Shown here in pieces: positions 31,342 through 40,086 of a stretch of 45,736 nt of DNA. Below the pieces are notes generated by a model. The model had not been told where the DNA came from, made no database searches, and saw only the letters and a list, made by a program, of their open reading frames with translations. The DNA is from JAMOBE01 sp039908285 (GTDB lineage: Bacteria > Pseudomonadota > Alphaproteobacteria > Rhodospirillales > Rhodospirillaceae), in NCBI GenBank assembly GCA_039908285.1, contig JAMOBE010000024.1:1-45736 (forward strand), given 5' to 3'. The position numbers and the translations under genes are program-made. How positions within the stretch are numbered: position 1 is the stretch's first letter; each line of letters starts with the position of its first letter.

Positions 31342-31860
31342 ATGGTCGATGGGATCAGCGCCTATAGGAGCGCGTCGACGCTTGCCGCTTCGTACAGCGT
31401 GCGGCAGGCGGGGGGTGGGCTTTCCGCCGAGCCCACCGTGCTTGGCCAGTCGCAGGGCCGGACCGTCGACGACGTCGTCAGCATAAGCGCGAGGGCTCGC
31501 GACGCCTTCAGTGTCCAGAAGGGGTATGAAGAACGGGGCGCGTTCGGGCAGAGCGTCGCCAACGCCAATCTGCACGGCGTCACGCTCATCTCCCAGTCCC
31601 TGGTGGGCGCCGATTTCCGGGGCGCCGACCTGACCGACAGCAACTTCACCGGCTCCGACCTGACCGGAGTCAATTTCGTCGGCGCCGACCTGCGCAACGC
31701 CAGGCTGATCAACGTCGATCTCACCAACGCCGATCTGCGCGGGGCCGATCTGCGTGGGGCCAACCTGGCCGGGGCCACGGGGCTCAGCCGGTCCCAGCTC
31801 ACCTATGCCAACGTCGGCGCCACCACCGTCCTGCCGTCCGCGTTGCGTGGGACGGCCTGA
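31342..31860 (+). CDS. Pentapeptide-repeat protein
   Basis: Of 172 residues, about 70-150 are pentapeptide repeats (A(D/N)LxG pattern: GADFRGADLTDSNFTGSDLTG and on through ADLRGADLRGANLAG), which fold as a right-handed quadrilateral beta helix. The first ~60 residues are Ser/Ala-rich and unassigned. The function of such proteins is usually unknown; some mimic DNA and protect gyrase. The stop TGA coincides with the left flank of the element at 31861-32005. The ribosome site is weak. Confidence 0.87.
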   Translation: MVDGISAYRSASTLAASYSVRQAGGGLSAEPTVLGQSQGRTVDDVVSISARARDAFSVQKGYEERGAFGQSVANANLHGVTLISQSLVGADFRGADLTDSNFTGSDLTGVNFVGADLRNARLINVDLTNADLRGADLRGANLAGATGLSRSQLTYANVGATTVLPSALRGTA

Positions 31861-32005
31861 GGCTTTGCTCAGAATTAACCGCTTCATCTTGCTTGTCTTT
31901 TGGTCCGTCCGCGGCGTTGCGTCAAGGGTTGCGTACCGCCGGTACGCGCCTGGCGGACGAACCAAAATCCGGCGCAATTTGAAGCGGTTAATTCTGAGCA
32001 AAGCC
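31861..32005. mobile_element. MITE-like element, 145 bp, 26-bp perfect terminal inverted repeats
   Basis: The ends 31861-31886 and 31980-32005 are perfect inverted repeats starting GGCTTTGCTCAGAATTAACC. Inside, TTTTGGTCCGTCCGC pairs with its complement with one mismatch, and the tip is GCGTACC-GCC-GGTACGC, so the whole element can fold into one long hairpin. It encodes no transposase. TGA flanks both ends (31858-31860, 32006-32008), consistent with a 3-bp target duplication; the left TGA is the stop codon of the pentapeptide gene. Confidence 0.8.
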
Positions 32006-32145
32006 TGACGCCCCTCTCGGGGACGCCATGTCCAGTTTTTCCCGCCCACCTCTCTTTCTCCCCGCGCGGGTGAGAAGGTAAATCGTTCTTGGCGAGGGCG
32101 CCGGTCTCCGCTATTGAATCAGGGGAAACGGAGGCCGGACCGTCC

Positions 32146-33012
32146 ATGTCTGATCAACATCACTCGCGACAGATTCTCACCATCACCTGCCCCGATACCG
32201 TCGGCATCGTCGCCGCGGTGTCGGGGTTTCTGACCGACAACGACGCCTTCATCACCGAGGCGGCGCAGTACGGCGATGCGTTTTCCCGGCGGTTCTTCAT
32301 GCGCATCGTCTTCTCCCTCGGCCCGCTGGCGCCGTCGCCGGCGGAGCTGGCCAAGAAATTCTCGAGCGTCGCCCACCGGTTCCAGATGATCTGGCAGCTC
32401 AATGACGGCAATCGCAAGGCGCGGCTGCTGATCGCCGTGTCGAAGATCGGCCATTGCCTCAATCATCTCATGCACCGCCACCAGTCGGGAATGCTCCCCG
32501 TGGAGATCGCCGCCATCGTCTCGAATCACCAGGACATGCGCGCCCTGGCGGACTGGCACGGCATTCCCTACCACTACCTGCCGGTCACGAAGGAGACCAA
32601 GGCCGAGCAGGAGACGAAGCTTTTGACACTGGTCGATCACCTGGGGATCGACCTGGTGGTGCTGGCCCGGTACATGCAAGTTCTCAGCAACGGCACCTGC
32701 GAAGCCCTGAAGGGGCGCTGCATCAACATCCACCACTCGTTCCTGCCCAGCTTCAAGGGGGCCAAGCCCTACCATCAGGCCCACATCCGCGGCGTCAAGA
32801 TTATCGGCGCCACCGCCCATTACGTCACCGGCGACCTGGACGAGGGGCCGATCATCGATCAGGCGGTGGAGCGGGTGGACCACACCCATGGGCCCGACGA
32901 CATGGTGGCCATCGGCAGCGACCTGGAAAGCGTCGTCCTGGCCCGGGCGGTCCGCTATCACGTCGAGCACCGGGTGCTGCTCAACGGGACCAGGACCGTC
33001 GTCTTCAGGTAG
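32146..33012 (+). CDS. purU: Formyltetrahydrofolate deformylase
   Basis: PurU hydrolyses 10-formyl-THF to THF and formate, balancing one-carbon and purine pools. The 288-residue protein has an N-terminal ACT domain (ILTITCPDTVGIVAAVSGFL) and a formyltransferase-fold domain with INIHHSFLPSFKGAKPYHQA (catalytic His) and HYVTGDLDEGPIIDQ (catalytic Asp). ATG 32146 was chosen for its family start and an upstream GGAGG; an in-frame upstream ATG at 32089 only adds junk. It is the second purine-related locus in the window but not co-transcribed with purEK. Confidence 0.96.
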   Translation: MSDQHHSRQILTITCPDTVGIVAAVSGFLTDNDAFITEAAQYGDAFSRRFFMRIVFSLGPLAPSPAELAKKFSSVAHRFQMIWQLNDGNRKARLLIAVSKIGHCLNHLMHRHQSGMLPVEIAAIVSNHQDMRALADWHGIPYHYLPVTKETKAEQETKLLTLVDHLGIDLVVLARYMQVLSNGTCEALKGRCINIHHSFLPSFKGAKPYHQAHIRGVKIIGATAHYVTGDLDEGPIIDQAVERVDHTHGPDDMVAIGSDLESVVLARAVRYHVEHRVLLNGTRTVVFR

Positions 33013-33093
33013 CCGGAAACATTCTAAGACCTGTGGCAGGTGACCCGCCGGGTCTGCTACGATGGCGGCGGAACGGTCAGGGAGGAGACTTCG

Positions 33094-33831
33094 GTGGGAG
33101 CGGAGGGAAACCGCACGGCCAAGGCGGACTCCGGCAAGCCAGACGCCGGGAGACTGGATGGCTTTCCATTCTTTGCCAGCCTGACGCCCCGCGAGCGGGA
33201 GGATGTGGTTCGACTCTGCCGCTGGAAGAGGTTCGGCGCCGACGAGCAGATCATCGACCGTCAGAGCGAGTCCCGCGACATCTATTTCGTCGTCGCCGGC
33301 AAGGTGCGAATCCTGATCTATTCCATCGGTGGGCGCGAGGTGACGCTGGCCGATATTGGCCAGGGGGAATACTTCGGCGAGCTGGCGGCGATCGATGGGG
33401 CTCCGCGCTCGGCCAGCGTCATGGCGGTGGACGACACCCTGGTGGCGGTGATGTCGCCCGACCAGTTCGTCGGCCTGATCAGCCGCCATCCGGCCCTGGC
33501 GCTCGACGTCATGCGCCGTCTCACCGCCGTGGTTCGCCACGCCACCAACCGGATCATGGAACTGAGCACCCTCGGCGCCAACAACCGCGTCCACGCCGAA
33601 CTGCTGCGCCAGGCCCGGGCCGTCAAGCCCAACGCCGACGGGCAGGTGGAACTCCGCCCCATCCCCGTCCACAGCGACATGGCGAGCCGCGTCAGCACCA
33701 CCCGCGAAACGGTGGCCCGGGTCCTGAACGACCTGGCCCGCAACGGCGTGGTGCGCCGCGAACGGGACGCGCTGGTGGTCACCGACATCGAGTACCTCGA
33801 GGATCTGGTCGAGAACGTGCGCGGGGAGTGA
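33094..33831 (+). CDS. Crp/Fnr-family transcriptional regulator
   Basis: A 245-residue regulator with an N-terminal cyclic-nucleotide-type effector domain (about 30-150; GQGEYFGELAAIDGAPRSASV is the phosphate-binding cassette, and the Arg-Ser pair is kept) and a C-terminal Crp-type winged helix (about 160-240; STTRETVARVLNDLARNGVV is the recognition helix). The cassette suggests cAMP or another nucleotide binding. No N-terminal cysteines are present, so it is not an iron-sulfur Fnr. GTG 33094 has AGGAG 6-7 nt upstream. Targets are unknown. Confidence 0.9.
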   Translation: MGAEGNRTAKADSGKPDAGRLDGFPFFASLTPREREDVVRLCRWKRFGADEQIIDRQSESRDIYFVVAGKVRILIYSIGGREVTLADIGQGEYFGELAAIDGAPRSASVMAVDDTLVAVMSPDQFVGLISRHPALALDVMRRLTAVVRHATNRIMELSTLGANNRVHAELLRQARAVKPNADGQVELRPIPVHSDMASRVSTTRETVARVLNDLARNGVVRRERDALVVTDIEYLEDLVENVRGE

Positions 33832-33926
33832 TCACCCGCCGGCATCACACCAGCGTCGCCACAGGGCTCGATAAACATCCTCCACGGCCCGGGCATGGCG
33901 AGCCGAATCGATACATTTTCAGGCTC

Positions 33927-34517
33927 TCAGGCTCCCGCCTCGCTTCCGAACATCCGCCGCTCGATGATGGCGCAGAAGATGTGGCCGACGACGATGTGGC
34001 CCTCCTGGATCTTCTGGGTCTCGGTGGAGGGGATGCGGATGCAGTGGTCGCACAGCGCCAGCATGTCGCCGCCGGTGGCTCCGGTCAGGCCGACGGTGAC
34101 GATGCCCCGGGCGCGGGCCCGCTCCAGCGCCTTCACCAGATTGCGCGAGCGGCCGGAGGTGGAGATGCCGATGAACACGTCGCCCGCCGTGCCGATGGCG
34201 TCCACCTGGCGCGAGAACACCTGGTCGTAGCCATAGTCGTTGCCGATGGCGGTGAGAATCGACGTGTCGGTGTTGAGGGCGATGGACGGCAGTCCCGGCC
34301 GGTCGAACACCAGCTTGCCCACCAGTTCGGCGGCCAGGTGCTGGGCGTCGGCGGCGCTGCCGCCGTTGCCGGCGAACAGCACCTTGTTGCGCCGCCGCAG
34401 GGCCTCGGTGCAGACGGTGGCCACTGACTCTATGGTCGCCACCATCGAGTCGTCCGATTGAAGCATGGTCAGGACCTCGGCGGTCCGTGCGATCTCATCC
34501 CGAATATAGCTTTTCAC
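33927..34517 (-). CDS. gmhA: Phosphoheptose isomerase-type SIS protein
   Basis: GmhA converts sedoheptulose 7-phosphate to D-glycero-D-manno-heptose 7-phosphate for LPS core or surface polysaccharide. The 196-residue protein has the sugar isomerase motifs FAGNGGSAADAQHLAAELVG and GISTSGRSRNL, and the zinc/catalytic region HCIRIPS to EGHIVVGH. Start is GTG with GGAGG 5 nt upstream, overlapping the previous stop by 4 nt (GTGA). It forms an operon with the glycosyltransferase at 34514-35776. Confidence 0.94.
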   Translation of the reverse strand: MKSYIRDEIARTAEVLTMLQSDDSMVATIESVATVCTEALRRRNKVLFAGNGGSAADAQHLAAELVGKLVFDRPGLPSIALNTDTSILTAIGNDYGYDQVFSRQVDAIGTAGDVFIGISTSGRSRNLVKALERARARGIVTVGLTGATGGDMLALCDHCIRIPSTETQKIQEGHIVVGHIFCAIIERRMFGSEAGA

Positions 34518-35776
34518 GCGATCCTCCGTGGGCAGCCGGCGTGGGCAGCCGGCCAGGTGCCGTCAACGATCCGGTCCAACGCCGCCAGTCTGGCTGGCCA
34601 CGCCCAGGATGCCAAGATTTTCCGCCGTGCCGCACCGCCAATATCATGAGAATCTCCCATGAGGGCCAACCGGCAGGCCTCTTCCGCGAACGTCGCGGCG
34701 TCGGTGGCGAGCAGCACCTCGCGGCCCGGCTCGGCGTCGATTCCCTCCAGCGCCTGCGGCGAGACGATCACCGGCCTGGCCATGGCCATCGCCTCCAGCA
34801 CCTTGTTCTGGAGTCCGCGGGCGATGAAGAGGGGAGCGACCGCCGCCTGTGCATGGGCGAGATACGGCCGCACGTCGGCCACCCGGCCGGTCACCGTGAC
34901 CCCCGGCAGGCGATCAAGCGCCCGCACCGCCGGTGCCGGACTGGCGCCGACGATGACGAAGCGGGCGGCCGGCACGCGCTGGCGAATCAATGGCATCACC
35001 TCGTGGGCGAACCAGACGACGGCCTCCACGTTGGGCCGGTAGTCCATGGTGCCGGTGAACACGAACGCCGGCCCGGTGGCGTCGCTGGGGGGCGCGTCGT
35101 CGGGCACCGGATAGGCCCGCTCGGGGGAGAAGAAGTCGAAGTCGACTCCGTTGGCGACGGCGGTGACCCGGTCGGCGCTCTCCGGGGCCAGGTGGCGGAA
35201 CAGGGCGGCCTCGGGCTCGGAGACGAACACCGACGCCTCCACCGCCCGCGCAACCCCCCGGTCGAAGTCCAGAAGGCGGCGCCCCTCCCGCCGGTAGACG
35301 GCGCTGGCCGGCCAGGGCGCGGAATCGGCATAGGCCCGCCATTTCTCGGCATCGACGTCGCAGAAGTCCATGACGAGGCGCGGCGGCCGGAGGACGCGGC
35401 CGAGGACGAACCGGGCCATCATCGACGAGCACATCACCGCCACCTGCGGCCGCGTCTCCCTCAGGACCCGGTCCACCCAGGCCTGAAGCCGGCGGCTTTG
35501 GAAATAGGTGGTGGTGAGCGGCGCTCCCGTCAGCAGTCCGCGCAGGCAGGTCACCCGGGCGCGGCGGCGGTCGAGGGGCGCGAAGTGGGTATCGGCGCAC
35601 AGGGCGCGCAGCGTCTCCACGCCGTCCCAGTCCAGGGGATCGTCGACGAAGCAGCCGAGATGCACCCGGAATCGCCCGGCCAGGTGGCGGAGGAACCGGT
35701 AATGGCGGATCTTCTCGCCCTTGGTGGGAGGGTAGGGGATTCTCTGGACGAGAAACAGAAGGTCGGACATGGCCAT
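34514..35776 (-). CDS. Glycosyltransferase, TIGR03087/XrtA-associated type
   Basis: A 420-residue GT4/GT1-type glycosyltransferase with the family's N-terminal LLFLVQRIPYPPTKGEKIR, ANGVDFDFFSP, FTGTMDYRPN and the C-terminal nucleotide-sugar block APLFIARGLQNKVLEAMAM. The TIGR03087 family is known from exosortase/PEP-CTERM-linked polysaccharide loci. ATG 35776 has GGAG 6 nt upstream. It overlaps gmhA, so heptose may be its donor or the sugars share one polymer; that link is inference. No exosortase lies in the window. Confidence 0.88.
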   Translation of the reverse strand: MAMSDLLFLVQRIPYPPTKGEKIRHYRFLRHLAGRFRVHLGCFVDDPLDWDGVETLRALCADTHFAPLDRRRARVTCLRGLLTGAPLTTTYFQSRRLQAWVDRVLRETRPQVAVMCSSMMARFVLGRVLRPPRLVMDFCDVDAEKWRAYADSAPWPASAVYRREGRRLLDFDRGVARAVEASVFVSEPEAALFRHLAPESADRVTAVANGVDFDFFSPERAYPVPDDAPPSDATGPAFVFTGTMDYRPNVEAVVWFAHEVMPLIRQRVPAARFVIVGASPAPAVRALDRLPGVTVTGRVADVRPYLAHAQAAVAPLFIARGLQNKVLEAMAMARPVIVSPQALEGIDAEPGREVLLATDAATFAEEACRLALMGDSHDIGGAARRKILASWAWPARLAALDRIVDGTWPAAHAGCPRRIA

Positions 35777-35833
35777 GGTCTTCTCCGCCGGGGGTGCACT
35801 GCGGGGCTGAAAATGTATTGGCCGCATGACCTA

Positions 35834-35960
35834 AAAAGCCCTCTCCCCCCCTCCAGGGGGGAGAGGGTTGGGTGAGGGGGGTGCCGAAGCTCTCGACATG
35901 GTGCCGGTTGCCCCACCCCCTCACCCCGGCCCTCTCCCCCTCGAGGGGGAGAGGGAGTAC
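35834..35960. repeat. REP-like intergenic element, copy B
   Basis: Full copy of the two-hairpin element described at 31055, in the same orientation, within the 334-bp intergenic gap between two glycosyltransferase genes. The rest of that gap shows no gene. Confidence 0.9.
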
Positions 35961-36110
35961 GGATTCCGAATACATTTTCAGCCTCTGGCCAGATATCGGG
36001 CGCTCTCCATCCGGGGGGAGTTTCTCGGATGGAGAGTATCCCGATGATCCCTGTCCGCCGCGTCCGGTTCGGGCATTCTGAGGGTCCGCCATCGACATCG
36101 GACGGATCCC

Positions 36111-37322
36111 ATGAAAATCCTGTTTCACCACCGCATCGCCTCGCGCGACGGGCAGTGGGTTCACATGACAGCGCTGATCGAGGCACTGACCGCACAGGGG
36201 CACCAGGTGGTGATGGTGGGGCCGGCGCCCCTTTCCACCATGGCCTTCGGGGGCGAGTCCCGGCTGGTGGCGGCCCTGAAAAGGACGATTCCCCGCGCCG
36301 TCTACGAGGTGCTGGAACTCGCCTACAACATGATCGCGTTCCTGCGGCTGCGACGGGCCTGTCTCCTGGTCCGGCCGGACGTGATCTACGAGCGCTACAA
36401 CCTGTTTCTGCTGGCGGGAGTGGCGGTCAGCCGCCTGCACCGGCTGCCCCTGCTGCTGGAGGTCAACGCACCGATCCGCGAGGAGCGGGCCCGCCATGGC
36501 GGCCTGTCGCTGACGGGGCTCGCCGCCTGGTGCCAGCGCACGATCTGGCGCGGAGCGGACGTGGTGCTGCCGGTGACCGGCGTCCTGGCCGGCCATGTCC
36601 GGGACGCCGGCGTGGCGGAGGACCGCATCGTCGTCATCCCGAACGGCATCGACCCCGCCCGCTACGCCGTCGTGCCCAGCCGCGAGGCGGCCCGGGAGCG
36701 GCTCGGCCTGGGGCTCGGGCGGCGCCTGGTGCTGGGCTTCACCGGGTTCGTCCGGGACTGGCATGGCCTGGAGCGGGTGGTTGACCTATTGGCCCAGTCC
36801 GGCGAGGCCCTCGACCTTCATCTGCTGGTGGTGGGCGACGGCCCGGCCCGCGGCGACCTGGAGGCCCGCGCCCGGCGGCTGGGCGTCGCCCACCGCCTCA
36901 CCGTCACCGGCATCGTTGGGCCGGAATGGGTGCCGGTTCACATCGCCGCTTTCGACATCGCCCTCCAGCCTGGAGTCACCCCCTATGCCTCGCCCCTCAA
37001 GCTGTTCGAGTACATGGCGGTGGGACGGCCGGTGGTGGCTCCCGACACCGCCAACATCCGCGAAATCCTGACGGACGGCGACAACGCCCTGCTGTTCGAC
37101 CCGGCCCGCCCCGAGACGATGACGGCGGCCATCCTGAGGATGTGCTCGGACCGGACCCTGCGCGACCATCTCGCCACCCGTGCCCGCGCCACCATCGAGC
37201 GCCGCGGCCTCACCTGGCCGGACAATGCCCGCCGCGTGGTCCAGCTTGCCCGCCAGGCGGTGGCGCGCGGCGCGAAACAGGAGCACCCGGCACACTGGAC
37301 GGGACTGCCGCGCCGACGGTAG
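36111..37322 (+). CDS. Glycosyltransferase family 4 protein
   Basis: A 403-residue GT-B glycosyltransferase. The N-terminal MKILFHHRIASRDGQWVH and IYERYNLF acceptor side is followed by VVIPNGIDPARY, LGFTGFVRDWHG, LLVVGDGPARGDLE and the donor motif LQPGVTPYASPLKLFEYMAVGRPVV (with the conserved EX7E spacing), all typical of GT4. It probably extends an envelope or exopolysaccharide chain with gmhA and the divergent glycosyltransferase. Donor and linkage are unknown. pyrD starts 9 bp downstream. Confidence 0.9.
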   Translation: MKILFHHRIASRDGQWVHMTALIEALTAQGHQVVMVGPAPLSTMAFGGESRLVAALKRTIPRAVYEVLELAYNMIAFLRLRRACLLVRPDVIYERYNLFLLAGVAVSRLHRLPLLLEVNAPIREERARHGGLSLTGLAAWCQRTIWRGADVVLPVTGVLAGHVRDAGVAEDRIVVIPNGIDPARYAVVPSREAARERLGLGLGRRLVLGFTGFVRDWHGLERVVDLLAQSGEALDLHLLVVGDGPARGDLEARARRLGVAHRLTVTGIVGPEWVPVHIAAFDIALQPGVTPYASPLKLFEYMAVGRPVVAPDTANIREILTDGDNALLFDPARPETMTAAILRMCSDRTLRDHLATRARATIERRGLTWPDNARRVVQLARQAVARGAKQEHPAHWTGLPRRR

Positions 37323-37331
37323 GATGGGGTC

Positions 37332-38441
37332 ATGATCGGAGTCGACTTGACCTATCTGCGAGGACGTCTTGGTGGGCGCATGCTCCGGCTGCTGGAGCCC
37401 GAGACGGCGCACCGCGTGGCCATCGCCGCTCTCCGCTCTGGCGTTGCCGAACTGGCCCTGGCCTCCTGGCCACATCCGTCAGCCGACGAGATCGTCCTGG
37501 GCATCAGCCTGTGGGGCATGGGCTTTCCCAACCCGGTGGGACTGGCGGCCGGGTTCGACAAGAACGCCGAGGCGCCGGACGCCCTCCTTCGGCTCGGCTT
37601 CGGCTTCGTCGAGGTGGGGTCGGTGACGCCTCGGCCTCAGCCCGGCAACCCGCAGCCCCGGCTGTTCCGCCTGCCCGAGGACGGCGCGGTGATCAACCGC
37701 ATGGGCTTCAACAACGACGGCCTGGAGGCGGTGGCGGCGCGGCTCAAGACAAGGCGGCGCGGCGAGGGCATCGTCGGGGCCAACCTGGGCAAGAACAAGG
37801 ATACCGAAGACGCCGCCGACGACTATGAACGCGGTATCGCGGCCCTGGCGCCCCTCGCCGACTACCTGGTGATCAACGTCTCCTCTCCCAACACGCCCGG
37901 CCTGCGCGCCCTCCAGGGTCGCGACCAGCTTGGCGCCCTGGTGGGCCGGGCGCGGGCGGCGCTGCGGCGGACGATGGGGGAGGGAAGGGGGGAGAGGGCG
38001 CCGCCGCTGCTGCTCAAGATCGCTCCCGACCTGACCCCGGAGGACCGCCGCGACATCGCCGAGGTGGCGCTGGCCGGTGACCTGGACGGCCTGATCGTCG
38101 GCAACACCACCCTCGCCCGCCCCGAGAGCCTGCGCTCGCCCCACCGCGGCGAGGGCGGAGGCCTGAGCGGACAGCCGCTGTTCGCCCCCTCCACCGAGGT
38201 GCTGCGGGACATGTACGCCCTGACCGGCGGCCGGATCCCGCTGATCGGCGTCGGCGGCGTGGCGACGGGGGCCCAGGCCTATGCCAAGATCCGGGCCGGC
38301 GCCTCGCTGGTGCAGCTCTATACCGCCATGATCTACGAGGGACCGAGGCTGGTCCGGCGGGTGCGGCGCGACCTGGCGGCGGCCCTGCGGGCGGATGGAT
38401 TCACCAGCATGGTGGATGCCGTCGGCGCCGACCATCGCTGA
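37332..38441 (+). CDS. pyrD: Dihydroorotate dehydrogenase (quinone)
   Basis: PyrD oxidises dihydroorotate to orotate in pyrimidine synthesis, passing electrons to ubiquinone. The 369-residue protein is class 2: an N-terminal membrane-associated helix (LRLLEPETAHRVAI), then the FMN barrel with GLAAGFDKNAEAP, NRMGFNNDG, GANLGKNK and NVSSPNTPGLR (catalytic Ser). VGNTTL, LIGVGGV and GASLVQLYTAMIYEG complete the site. A COQ9 gene in the window fits a ubiquinone-using cell. It is tightly packed between neighbouring genes. Confidence 0.96.
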   Translation: MIGVDLTYLRGRLGGRMLRLLEPETAHRVAIAALRSGVAELALASWPHPSADEIVLGISLWGMGFPNPVGLAAGFDKNAEAPDALLRLGFGFVEVGSVTPRPQPGNPQPRLFRLPEDGAVINRMGFNNDGLEAVAARLKTRRRGEGIVGANLGKNKDTEDAADDYERGIAALAPLADYLVINVSSPNTPGLRALQGRDQLGALVGRARAALRRTMGEGRGERAPPLLLKIAPDLTPEDRRDIAEVALAGDLDGLIVGNTTLARPESLRSPHRGEGGGLSGQPLFAPSTEVLRDMYALTGGRIPLIGVGGVATGAQAYAKIRAGASLVQLYTAMIYEGPRLVRRVRRDLAAALRADGFTSMVDAVGADHR

Positions 38442-38458
38442 GAGAACACTTGCAGGAC

Positions 38459-39358
38459 ATGACGCGGATGACCACGACCACGCCCCTCTCCACCACCATG
38501 CTGCCTGGTCTGGCCGGCCTGGCCGACCGCTACGACGGCTTCATCCTCGATCTGTGGGGCGTGATTCACGATGGCAACACCGCCTATCCATGGGCTGCGG
38601 CGACGCTCGCCGAGTTGCGGCGGGCCGGCAAGGCCACGGTGCTGCTGTCCAACGCCCCGCGCCGCGCCCACGCCCTGATCGCCGGCATGGAGCGCATGGG
38701 CATCCCCCGCGACCTCTACGGCGAGGTGGTGTCCTCCGGCGAGGCGGTGCGCCATGAACTGGAGGTCCGCCGCGATCCCTTCTATGCGGCGCTCGGCCGA
38801 CGCTGCCATCACCTGGGGCCGGAGCGGGATCGCAACATCTTCGAGGGACTGGATCTGGATCTGGTGGCGGATCCGGCCGACGCCGACTTCGTGCTCAACA
38901 CCGGACCGTGGGAATTCGAGGAAACCGTCGCCGACTACGAGGACAGGTTGCGACTCTTTGCCGGCCGCGGGATGCCCATGGTGTGCGCCAACCCCGACCA
39001 CATGGTCATCCGCGAGGGCCGGCCGGTGGTGTGCGCCGGCGCCCTGGCGGCCCGCTACGAGACGCTGGGGGGGCGGGTGAGCTATCGCGGCAAGCCCGAT
39101 CCGGCCATCTACGCCCTGTGCCTGGACCTCCTGGGGATCGCCGATCACCGCCGGGTGGCCGTCGTCGGCGACGCCATCGAGACCGACATCGCCGGAGCGA
39201 CCAAAGCCGGCCTCGACTCCATCCTGGTGACCGGGGGACTGCACGCCAGCGAGCTTGGGGTAACCTATGGCGAGTCGGCCGATCCGCACCGGGTCGCCTC
39301 ACTCCTCAGCCGCTTCAACCTGTCTCCGGTCGCCGCGATTCCGGCCTTCGCGTGGTAG
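38459..39358 (+). CDS. HAD-family phosphatase, TIGR01459 type
   Basis: A ~299-residue HAD hydrolase of the NagD/class IIA subtype. Motif I reads ILDLWGVIHDG: the nucleophile Asp is kept but the second Asp is Trp, which is normal for TIGR01459. Further motifs are TVLLSNAPRR, GKPDPAIY (Lys) and VVGDAIETDIAGATKAG (acidic loop). The likely activity is on a small phosphate monoester; the substrate is unknown. The start is uncertain: ATGs at 38459 and 38468 and a TTG at 38450 are all possible. Confidence 0.88.
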   Translation: MTRMTTTTPLSTTMLPGLAGLADRYDGFILDLWGVIHDGNTAYPWAAATLAELRRAGKATVLLSNAPRRAHALIAGMERMGIPRDLYGEVVSSGEAVRHELEVRRDPFYAALGRRCHHLGPERDRNIFEGLDLDLVADPADADFVLNTGPWEFEETVADYEDRLRLFAGRGMPMVCANPDHMVIREGRPVVCAGALAARYETLGGRVSYRGKPDPAIYALCLDLLGIADHRRVAVVGDAIETDIAGATKAGLDSILVTGGLHASELGVTYGESADPHRVASLLSRFNLSPVAAIPAFAW

Positions 39359-39435
39359 AAAGACCCCCCGTTCAGAATTCCTTAGCCAAGTCCACGGTAT
39401 GCTCTCCGAAAGCCTGTCCAGGACGGAGAGTTACG

Positions 39436-40026
39436 ATGTCGACACCACGTTCGGTCTGCGTGTTCTGCGGCCACTCCACCGGCGCCGACCCGCGCCATGT
39501 CGCCGCCGCGACCAATCTCGGCCGGAGTCTTGCCGAACGGGGGATCGACCTGATCTACGGCGGCGGACGGCTTGGCATCATGGGGGCGGTCGCCGAGGCG
39601 GCGCTGACCTCCGGCGGCAGGGTCATCGGGATCATTCCCGACTTCCTGATGCGGATGGAGGCCGCCTACCACGAGATCACCGAGATGATCATCGTCCGCA
39701 GCATGGAGACCCGCAAGCGGATGATGATGGATCGGGCCGACGCCTTCTGCGTCCTGCCCGGAGGCTTCGGCACCATGGACGAGACCTTCGAGGTCATCAC
39801 CCAGAAGCAGCTCGGCCTTTTGCGTCAGCCGCTGATTCTTCTCAACACCGGTGGCTTCTTCACGCCGTGGCGGGCCCTGGCCGACGGCATCATCGGCGGC
39901 GGCTTCGCCACACCCGAGACCGCGTCCCTCTACACGCTGGTGGACTCCGAGGCCGACATCCTGCCGACCATGGAGGCCGAACTGGCCAGGACGGAGCCCC
40001 TTCTCCGCCTGGCCGCCGCGGAGTGA
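39436..40026 (+). CDS. LOG-family protein (TIGR00730)
   Basis: A 196-residue Rossmann-fold protein of the LOG/YgdH family, enzymes that remove the ribose 5-phosphate from cytokinin or purine nucleotides. Motifs are VCVFCGHSTG, YGGGRLGIMGAVA and the catalytic PGGFGTMDETFE. GGAGAG lies about 5 nt before the ATG. In most bacteria the natural substrate is unclear (AMP phosphoribohydrolase activity is common). It converges on the aminopeptidase genes. Confidence 0.93.
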   Translation: MSTPRSVCVFCGHSTGADPRHVAAATNLGRSLAERGIDLIYGGGRLGIMGAVAEAALTSGGRVIGIIPDFLMRMEAAYHEITEMIIVRSMETRKRMMMDRADAFCVLPGGFGTMDETFEVITQKQLGLLRQPLILLNTGGFFTPWRALADGIIGGGFATPETASLYTLVDSEADILPTMEAELARTEPLLRLAAAE

Positions 40027-40086
40027 CACGATTCGATCACTGTCCCTCCTCAAAACCCCGTCTGCCGCAGAAACTTCGCCCCCCGT

